The translations under genes and the position numbers were made by a program. Under the pieces are notes generated by a model. The model had not been told where the DNA came from. It worked only from the letters and a program-made list of their open reading frames with translations, and did not search any database. Shown here piece by piece: positions 33,046 to 38,300 of a stretch of 38,300 nt of DNA. The stretch's first letter is position 1; the number at the start of each line of letters is the position of its first letter. Source of the DNA: DATARH01 sp035570495 (GTDB lineage: Bacteria > Pseudomonadota > Alphaproteobacteria > ATCC43930 > CGMCC-115725); NCBI GenBank assembly GCA_035570495.1, contig DATMLO010000045.1, positions 1 to 38,300 on the forward strand, given 5' to 3'.

Positions 33046-33213
33046 TCACGTTCGTTCGAGCTGATGGATTTCGTCCTTGATGCGGAGTTTCTGGCGCTTC
33101 AGATCGTAGATCGCCGCTTGGTCGGGTAGCGGACGGTGGGTCTCCTCATCGATGGCGCGTTCGAGCGATGCGTGCTTTTCTTTGAGCGCCTCGATGCGAT
33201 CTAGCTGCGACAT
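33046..33213 (-). CDS. YdcH-like small coiled-coil protein (DUF465), copy 1
   Basis: This 55-residue protein was read directly: MSQLDRIEALKEKHASLERA, then a short loop RPLPDQAAI, then YDLKRQKLRIKDEIHQLERT. This two-helix, charge-rich hairpin is the DUF465/YdcH signature. A perfect GGAGGG lies just before the ATG at 33213. It is divergent from ubiX. A second member of the family lies at 34537. Function is unknown. Confidence 0.88.
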   Translation of the reverse strand: MSQLDRIEALKEKHASLERAIDEETHRPLPDQAAIYDLKRQKLRIKDEIHQLERT

Positions 33214-33347
33214 GCAGTTCCCTCCTGTCGAGACTGAGGACGATGATGGTAGCGCCGGACGACGATTTCGGCCAGCGCTTGCACAAGCTCACCGCCGAGA
33301 TATGTGATGCGCGAGCGGGAAAACGAAGAGCGGAGCGAAAAGGCGGG

Positions 33348-33962
33348 ATGCAACACGACGCCAAAGGCTCAAAGACCAAAGGTGCCTCAACTAGGCCGCG
33401 GCTGATCGTCGGGATCAGCGGCGCGTCCGGCGTCGCCTTCGGGGCGCGGCTCTTGACCCTGCTCGCCGACCTTCCGGTCGAGACGCATCTCGTGATGAGC
33501 CGGACGGCAGAGATGACGCTGGCGCTCGAAACCGACCTCAAACCCGTCGATCTGCGCGCCCGCGCCGATGTCGTGCACGCGATCGGCGACATGGCGGCGC
33601 CGATCGCGTCGGGCTCGTTTCAGACGCTGGGCATGATCATTACGCCGTGCTCGATCCGCAGCATGAGCGAGATCGCCACCGGGGTGACGACCACCCTGCT
33701 GACGCGCGCCGCTGACGTCGTCTTGAAGGAGCGCCGCCGGCTGGTGCTGGCGGTGCGCGAGACGCCGCTGCACACCGGGCATCTACGCACGATGACGGCG
33801 TTATCCGAGATGGGCGCGGTGATCGCACCGCCAGTGCCGGCGCTTTACGCGAAGCCGGCGACGATCGACGAGATGATCGACCACAGCCTGGGACGCTTGC
33901 TGGACCTGTTCGGGCTCGATGCCGGGACCGTCAGGCGCTGGGGCGAGCCGAAAGCGCCCTAA
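33348..33962 (+). CDS. ubiX: Flavin prenyltransferase UbiX (Pad1 family)
   Basis: UbiX attaches a dimethylallyl group to FMN to make prenylated FMN for UbiD-type decarboxylases. The family signature is clear: RLIVGISGASGVAFGARLL, then HLVMSRTAEMTL, a central GSFQTLGMIITPCSIRSMSEIATG, LVLAVRETPLHTGHL, and APPVPALYAKPATIDEMIDH. Starting at ATG 33348 gives 204 residues. An upstream start at 33243 or 33246 with GAGG would add 35 basic residues with no family match, so I prefer the shorter form, with some doubt. No ubiD is in the window. The 3' end overlaps the convergent TIGR02444 gene by 32 bp. Confidence 0.92.
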   Translation: MQHDAKGSKTKGASTRPRLIVGISGASGVAFGARLLTLLADLPVETHLVMSRTAEMTLALETDLKPVDLRARADVVHAIGDMAAPIASGSFQTLGMIITPCSIRSMSEIATGVTTTLLTRAADVVLKERRRLVLAVRETPLHTGHLRTMTALSEMGAVIAPPVPALYAKPATIDEMIDHSLGRLLDLFGLDAGTVRRWGEPKAP

Positions 33963-34434
33963 GTATCAGCACCGCCTCCTCGGAGGCGAAATCGTCACCG
34001 AGGATCAGCCGCAGATTGGCTTCGGCGAGAGACTGGCGATCGGCATTGTCGGCCTCGGGGCGCGACGCGTTTGCCGCGAGACGGGTCTGGACGCGGCGTT
34101 CGGCGGCGATTTCCAGCCCCAAGACGCGTCGTCGCAGGTCTTGCACATCGGGATCCTGATCGGGTTTCAGCGTGCGGCGCAGCCGGCGCAGCGGCGCGAC
34201 GACCGAGCTGTCGATCCCGGCGATCGCCGCCTTGGCTCGCGCCAGCCCCGCGACGTCAAGCGGCGCCCGCCCGCACAATGCGAGCCACAAGCCGAAGAGG
34301 ATGACGTTGACATTGTGGCCGCCGCGATCCTGCAGCCGAAGCAGCGCCTCGGCGACGCCGGGACGCGCGTAAACCATCAGCGAAAACCGCCAGAAGCTCT
34401 CGGCCGCCGCGTCGTCAGCCATCAACATCACCAC
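33931..34434 (-). CDS. TIGR02444-family protein (DUF2390)
   Basis: The roughly 167-residue protein contains FWRFSLMVYARPGVAEALL and LQDRGGHNVNVILFGLW, the diagnostic start of the TIGR02444 family, which is found in many proteobacteria and has no known role. The remainder is helical with RRLRR-type basic patches. Several start codons cluster at 34434-34420 (GTG, ATG, ATG) and none has a clear ribosome site, so the N-terminus is uncertain by up to four residues. It is convergent with ubiX, sharing 32 bp at their ends. Confidence 0.85.
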   Translation of the reverse strand: MVMLMADDAAAESFWRFSLMVYARPGVAEALLRLQDRGGHNVNVILFGLWLALCGRAPLDVAGLARAKAAIAGIDSSVVAPLRRLRRTLKPDQDPDVQDLRRRVLGLEIAAERRVQTRLAANASRPEADNADRQSLAEANLRLILGDDFASEEAVLILRALSARPSA

Positions 34435-34536
34435 GCAATGAAGTCGACACCCATTGTGATATAATCAGCGGTCGTCTGCCGACCCCAGAGTTGACGGCGG
34501 ATTCCCGGCAATCGTTGAAGATGCGCGTCGCCCGCC

Positions 34537-34740
34537 ATGGACCTCGATGTCGAAGCTCTAAAGGCTAAGCTGGCCGCGCTCACCATCGAGCACCGCGACC
34601 TCGACGACGTGATCTCGCGCCTCGCCGAACGCATACCGTTCGACCAGTTGCAATTGCAGCGACTAAAAAAGCGCAAGCTCGCCTTGAAGGATCAAATCTC
34701 GAAAATCGAAAGCGAGCTACTGCCCGACATCATCGCGTAA
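34537..34740 (+). CDS. YdcH-like small coiled-coil protein (DUF465), copy 2
   Basis: This 67-residue protein has MDLDVEALKAKLAALTIEHR, a loop, then FDQLQLQRLKKRKLALKDQI and SKIESELLPDIIA. It is a two-helix hairpin of the DUF465 family, a close functional relative of the copy at 33046. It lies between the TIGR02444 gene and the GGDEF gene and is convergent with the latter (15 bp apart). No membrane segment or signal peptide is present. Role unknown. Confidence 0.88.
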   Translation: MDLDVEALKAKLAALTIEHRDLDDVISRLAERIPFDQLQLQRLKKRKLALKDQISKIESELLPDIIA

Positions 34741-34755
34741 CGCCGCCGCCCGCGC

Positions 34756-35448
34756 TCAGGCCGGCCGCACGCGCTTTTGCTTGTACATCGCCTGGTCGGC
34801 CGCCTCGATCGCCACCTGCGCATCGTCGCTGCCGGTGAAGGAATAGACACCGAAGGCGGCGCTGAGCTTGATCTCGTGCTTGCCCCAGCTCAACGCGGTC
34901 GAGCCGATCGCCTGCGCCAGCGAGGACGCCTTGGCGTTGGCCTGCTCCTGGTTGGTCTGCGCCAGGATCACGCCGAACTCGTCGCCACCGAGCCGGCCGA
35001 CGATGTCGCTCTCGCGCACATTGTTCGACAAAATCTCGGCGACATGACGGAGCGCCGCGTCGCCCGCCGGGTGGCCATGCGTATCGTTGATCTGCTTCAT
35101 GCCGTTGACGTCGAAATAGATGACGCTCGACGGCGGCCCGTAGCGGCGGGTGAAGGCGATCATCCGCGACAGCTCGCGCACAAAGGCGCGGCGATTCGCG
35201 ATCGGCGCCAGCGAATCTTCGTCGGCGAGGCGTTCGAGCTGGATGATCCGGGCCCGCGCATCCTCAAGCTCGCGCTGCATCGCCGCGCGCTCAGCCCGCA
35301 GTCGCGCAAGCTCGGAGACGACGTCGGTTGCGGTGTTTTTTGCCAACGTTAGCTTGGGTTTAGCGGTGTCAGACACCGCGGCGCGAGGCGCAGCGCGCGG
35401 CCTTTTCGGGGCGCTGTCTACCGCCGGCGTCGACCGCTCTTTTAACAT
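34756..35448 (-). CDS. GGDEF diguanylate cyclase, soluble, coiled-coil linked
   Basis: The 230-residue protein has a basic, probably disordered N-terminus (about 1-40), a coiled-coil (about 43-75, VVSELARLRAERAAMQRELE) and a GGDEF domain (about 76-228). Catalytic GGDEF is at 154-158 with a metal-binding Asp113 in YFDVNGMK, and the allosteric I-site RESD at 145-148 sits exactly five residues earlier. So it should make c-di-GMP and be feedback-inhibited. There is no sensory domain or membrane helix; dimerisation through the coiled-coil probably controls it. It is convergent with the DUF465 gene and divergent from purE. Confidence 0.92.
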   Translation of the reverse strand: MLKERSTPAVDSAPKRPRAAPRAAVSDTAKPKLTLAKNTATDVVSELARLRAERAAMQRELEDARARIIQLERLADEDSLAPIANRRAFVRELSRMIAFTRRYGPPSSVIYFDVNGMKQINDTHGHPAGDAALRHVAEILSNNVRESDIVGRLGGDEFGVILAQTNQEQANAKASSLAQAIGSTALSWGKHEIKLSAAFGVYSFTGSDDAQVAIEAADQAMYKQKRVRPA

Positions 35449-35582
35449 CGCGCCTGCATGCCTCCGGCCGCGACCGCCAACACAAATTATTACCCCTCCC
35501 TGTGTCTATAAACGAGTGCCGGCGGTTCGCAACAAGCGAATTTTGCCGCGCTCCGGGTGACGCTGCCTCGGCGCGGCACGGC

Positions 35583-35610
35583 TTGTGCGGAGGGGCGGCG
35601 ACCCTATAAT
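35583..35610 (+). promoter_or_regulatory. Putative promoter of purEK
   Basis: A perfect TATAAT at 35605-35610 is preceded by TTGTGC (35583-35588) with a 16-base spacer. It lies 35 bp upstream of the purE start. A GAGGAG ribosome site follows at about 35639. Confidence 0.6.
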
Positions 35611-35645
35611 ACCGGGCTCCGCAATCTGCTTCAGAGACGAGGAGC

Positions 35646-36134
35646 ATGGCCGAATCCGGCCCGCCAATCGGGATCATCATGGGCAGCCAGTCCGACTGGG
35701 AGACGATGCAGCATGCCGCGCAGACGCTGGAGAAGCTCGGCGTCGCCCACGAGACACGAATCGTCTCGGCGCACCGCACGCCAAAGCGGCTGTACGACTA
35801 CGCGACAAACGCCAAATCGCGCGGCTTGAAGGTGATTATCGCCGGCGCTGGGGGCGCCGCGCATCTGCCCGGCATGGCCGCCGCGCTGACCCCGCTGCCG
35901 GTGCTCGGCGTGCCGGTGCAAAGTCGCGCCTTGAAGGGCATGGATAGTCTCTTGTCGATCGTTCAGATGCCGGGCGGCGTGCCGGTCGCCACCTTCGCGA
36001 TCGGTCAGGCCGGCGCGATCAACGCCGCGCTGTGCGCCGCGGCGATCCTCGCGCTCGGCGACAAGACGGTCGCCGCCGCGCTCGATCAGTGGCGCCAGAA
36101 CCAGACCGACGCCGTCGCGGAACACCCCGTTTGA
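35646..36134 (+). CDS. purE: 5-(carboxyamino)imidazole ribonucleotide mutase
   Basis: The 162-residue PurE converts N5-CAIR to CAIR in purine synthesis. GIIMGSQSDWETM near the N-terminus, VSAHRTPKR, AGAGGAAHLPGM and ALKGMDSLLSIVQMPGGVPVAT are all conserved. It is the N5-CAIR-mutase type, matching the PurK that follows after 29 bp. A GAGGAG box precedes the ATG. Length is typical. Confidence 0.98.
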   Translation: MAESGPPIGIIMGSQSDWETMQHAAQTLEKLGVAHETRIVSAHRTPKRLYDYATNAKSRGLKVIIAGAGGAAHLPGMAAALTPLPVLGVPVQSRALKGMDSLLSIVQMPGGVPVATFAIGQAGAINAALCAAAILALGDKTVAAALDQWRQNQTDAVAEHPV

Positions 36135-36163
36135 TGCGGCTGTTGCGTTGATGCTTAATCCCG

Positions 36164-37231
36164 ATGCTTAGTCCTGGGGCGACGATCGGCATTCTCGGCG
36201 GCGGGCAGCTTGGCCGCATGACGGCGATGGCCGCCGCGCGGCTCGGTTATCGCGCGCATATTTTCGCCACCGAGCGCGATAGCCCCGCCGAGCAGGTCGC
36301 AGCCGGCGCCACCGTCGGTGCCTGGGATGACGCCGAGGCGATCGCCCGATTCTCCGAGGAAATCGACGTCGCGACCTTTGAGTTCGAGAACATCCCGGCC
36401 GCGGCGGTGCGCCGGGTCGCGGCGCTCAAACCCGTCATGCCGCGTCCGGAAATTCTCGAAATCGCCCAGGACCGGATGAAGGAAAAGGACTTCCTCAACC
36501 GGATCGGGGTCGCCACCACCGGCTATTGCGAGATTACCTCCGCCGCGGCGCTAGGCGAGGCGCTCGGCGCTTTAACGGGCCGCTCCGTCCTCAAAAGCGC
36601 GCGCATGGGCTATGACGGCAAGGGCCAGATCAATGTCGACGCCCGCAGCGCTCCCGATGAGGCTTGGCGAGCGATGGGAGCGCCGCGCGGCGTGCTCGAG
36701 GATTTTGTCGATTTCCGCTGCGAGGCCTCGGTCGTTGTCGCACGCGGCGCTGACGGCGCCATGGCGGCCTATCCACTGGTCGAGAACCGGCACGTCAACC
36801 ACATCCTCGACACGACGATCGCGCCTGCCACGCTACCGCTCGACACCGCGCGCGAAGCGGAGCGCATCGCGTGCGATGTCGCCGCCCGGCTCAATCTTGT
36901 CGGCGTGCTGGCGGTCGAGATGTTCGTGACGCGCGACGATCGCGTGCTGGTCAATGAGCTCGCGCCGCGGCCGCACAATTCTGGCCACTGGACGATCGAC
37001 GCCTGCGCCACGAGCCAATTCGAGCAGCTGGTGCGGGCGATCTGCGGCCTGCCCCTGGGCTCGACCGAGCGGCATGCCGACGCGGTGATGAAGAACCTGA
37101 TCGGTGACGAGATCGAGACCTGGCGCGACGCGATTATCGATCCGACCGCGCGGCTCCATCTTTACGGTAAGCGCGACACGCTACCGGGCCGCAAAATGGG
37201 TCACGTCACCAGGCTGTTGCCGAAAAGCTAG
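36164..37231 (+). CDS. purK: N5-carboxyaminoimidazole ribonucleotide synthase
   Basis: The 355-residue ATP-grasp enzyme uses ATP and bicarbonate to make N5-CAIR from AIR. GILGGGQLGRM starts the pre-ATP-grasp domain, VLKSARMGYDGKGQ is the ATP loop, NELAPRPHNSGHWTIDA the metal and substrate site, and LHLYGKRDTLPGRKMGHV the end. The ATG at 36164 lacks a visible ribosome site; a six-codon frame at 36151 ends in a TAG just over the purK start, so re-initiation or coupling to purE is possible. It pairs with purE upstream. Confidence 0.97.
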   Translation: MLSPGATIGILGGGQLGRMTAMAAARLGYRAHIFATERDSPAEQVAAGATVGAWDDAEAIARFSEEIDVATFEFENIPAAAVRRVAALKPVMPRPEILEIAQDRMKEKDFLNRIGVATTGYCEITSAAALGEALGALTGRSVLKSARMGYDGKGQINVDARSAPDEAWRAMGAPRGVLEDFVDFRCEASVVVARGADGAMAAYPLVENRHVNHILDTTIAPATLPLDTAREAERIACDVAARLNLVGVLAVEMFVTRDDRVLVNELAPRPHNSGHWTIDACATSQFEQLVRAICGLPLGSTERHADAVMKNLIGDEIETWRDAIIDPTARLHLYGKRDTLPGRKMGHVTRLLPKS

Positions 37232-37243
37232 GCCCAGAAAAAA

Positions 37244-37645
37244 CTAGGCAAGGCTGGCAACGTTTATCCGCGGGTTCGGCAGGTTGCCGCGCAACACCTT
37301 CCACACACAGCCGAGCAACTCGAATGGCCGGAACGGCTTGGCGACAAAATCGTCAAGCTCCGGATCGCAGACGACCGGGTCGGCCGAGCCCGAGATGAAC
37401 AAGCATTTCAGCGCAGGATGACGGGTGCGCACATGTCGCGCCGTCTGCAGCCCGGTAAGCCCGCCAGGCAGGTTGATACCCGCCACCACCATGTCGAAAC
37501 GACGCAGCTCGATAAGCGCGATGGCTTCCCAGCCGGTCACCGCGGTCTCGACCTGAAATCCGGCGTCGCTCAGCGTGGCGCTGATCGTCTTGCGCACTTC
37601 CTCTTCGTCCTCGAGGACGAGTATGGCCGGAACTCTTTGCGTCAT
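37244..37645 (-). CDS. Single-domain response-regulator-like protein lacking the phospho-acceptor Asp
   Basis: The 133-residue protein has the receiver fold: an acidic patch EDEEE at 12-16, the usual FDMVVxxINLP strand at 50-60, FISGSADP and the conserved VAKPFRPFELL lysine. But the phospho-acceptor aspartate is replaced by glycine (Gly56 in VVAGINLP). It therefore probably works without phosphorylation, as a pseudo-receiver. The ATG at 37645 (MTQRVPAILVLEDEEE) fits the family better than an upstream start 18 residues earlier. No DNA-binding domain and no histidine kinase is nearby. It lies downstream of, and opposite to, purK. Confidence 0.85.
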   Translation of the reverse strand: MTQRVPAILVLEDEEEVRKTISATLSDAGFQVETAVTGWEAIALIELRRFDMVVAGINLPGGLTGLQTARHVRTRHPALKCLFISGSADPVVCDPELDDFVAKPFRPFELLGCVWKVLRGNLPNPRINVASLA

Positions 37646-37722
37646 TGCGGCACCGCCCAGCGATGGAACTCGCAAGCGTAACAGAAAACCGTAATACAAA
37701 TTTAACGGGAATACTTCGAATT

Positions 37723-38300
37723 TTACACGTTAAGCCTGTTTAACGTAACCCAGCGCCGCTCGCGGTGGCTTTGATGGCAGGCTTCGGCAAGCTGCACGCC
37801 CTTGGCGCCTTCGATCAGCGGCGACGGAAACGGCCCGTCCTCCGCGACATGGCGCAGAAAGAGCTCCCAGCACTCGCGGTAGCTGTTCTTGAATGGGTCG
37901 AGCGTCGGCATTTCCTGCCAATCGCCGTCGAAATTTCCCGGGCGCGGGTTTTCCGGGTCGAAAAACGGCCGCGGCGTCGCGACCAGCGGCTGCACAAAAC
38001 AGCGGTGCATGCCGCACACTGCCGAGCCTTTTGTCCCGTCGACCTGGATCTGCAAGAGGTCGTCGCGTTTCACGCGGCTCGCCCAGGACGAACTCACCTG
38101 CGCGATCGCTCCACCTTCGAGCTCGAAGATCGCGAAGGCGTGGTCCTCGACATCGACATCGTAGGGCTTGCCGGCCTCGTCGATGCGACGCGGCTGCGCC
38201 GTCAGCTCGCGGCAAGAGACCGCCTCGATCGGCCCAAGCAGCCGGTCGAAGATGTAGCGCCAGTGCGCGAACATATCGAGGATCAGCCCGCCGCCGGTGG
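37723..38300 (-). CDS. Gfo/Idh/MocA family oxidoreductase, N-terminus cut by window edge
   Basis: Only the C-terminal part is in the window. Reading back from the TAA near 37723 gives about 192 residues with TGGGLILDMFAHWRY at the right edge and no upstream stop, so the NAD(P)-binding Rossmann domain lies outside. The visible part is the alpha/beta substrate-binding domain of Gfo/Idh/MocA enzymes: DVDVEDHAFAIFELEGGAIAQVSSSWASR, then an EGAKGVQLAEACHQS terminus as in many sugar dehydrogenases. It probably oxidises a sugar or inositol derivative with NAD. The substrate is unknown. Confidence 0.85.
   Translation of the reverse strand, partial: TGGGLILDMFAHWRYIFDRLLGPIEAVSCRELTAQPRRIDEAGKPYDVDVEDHAFAIFELEGGAIAQVSSSWASRVKRDDLLQIQVDGTKGSAVCGMHRCFVQPLVATPRPFFDPENPRPGNFDGDWQEMPTLDPFKNSYRECWELFLRHVAEDGPFPSPLIEGAKGVQLAEACHQSHRERRWVTLNRLNV

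Overview
The window is a high-GC chromosomal segment from an alphaproteobacterium. The evidence is gene order: dapF-mtaB-ftsY, ffh-rpsP-rimM-trmD-rplS running into leuC-leuD-leuB, paired YdcH-like (DUF465) small genes near ubiX, and purE-purK. The palindromic repeats (cores resembling CCCTCTCCCCGC..GCGGGGAGAGGG and GCGGGAATGACA) are also of a type common in this class. A soil or environmental member of the Rhodospirillales or Hyphomicrobiales fits best, but I cannot name a genus. There is no rRNA, tRNA, CRISPR array, complete insertion sequence or plasmid origin.

Layout. 1-3040 (minus): a translationally coupled three-gene operon of a GT4 glycosyltransferase, a PIG-L deacetylase and a luciferase-like monooxygenase that runs off the left edge. 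3243-10354 (plus): Nu-class glutathione transferase, Nudix hydrolase, two tandem TPR plus GT41 (OGT/SPINDLY-like) glycosyltransferases, and a ureidoglycolate-lyase-like protein. 10526-11422 (minus): a lone AT-rich DUF4062 gene, probably acquired. 11503-14557 (minus): operon dapF-mtaB-ftsY; mtaB carries an in-frame palindromic repeat. 14649-16671 (minus): a His-rich secreted protein, a flavin reductase and its likely XRE/MmyB regulator. 16912-23687 (plus): ffh, rpsP, rimM, trmD, rplS, leuC, leuD, leuB, closed by a strong terminator. 23794-25175 (minus): an AT-rich, apparently frameshifted membrane acyltransferase.

25226-28874: divergent propionyl-CoA synthetase and acyl-CoA synthetase. 28875-29330: a gene-poor interval with a nested palindrome and an unexplained open frame. 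29331-31764: divergent FAD-dependent oxidoreductase and amidohydrolase-2 protein. 31848-33004: two unknown exported proteins. 33046-34740: two DUF465 genes around ubiX and a TIGR02444 gene. 34756-38300: a diguanylate cyclase, purE-purK, a receiver protein lacking its phospho-acceptor Asp, and a Gfo/Idh/MocA oxidoreductase cut by the right edge.

How the genes work together: the core is housekeeping (SRP targeting through ffh and ftsY, ribosome and tRNA maturation, leucine, diaminopimelate and purine synthesis). The accessory parts are the GT4/PIG-L module, the GT41 pair, the DUF4062 gene and the surface-acylation gene, and these are where the unusual biology lies. No complete new system can be proven from sequence alone. 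The best candidates are the divergent GT41 tandem pair and the repeat-driven changes to essential genes.
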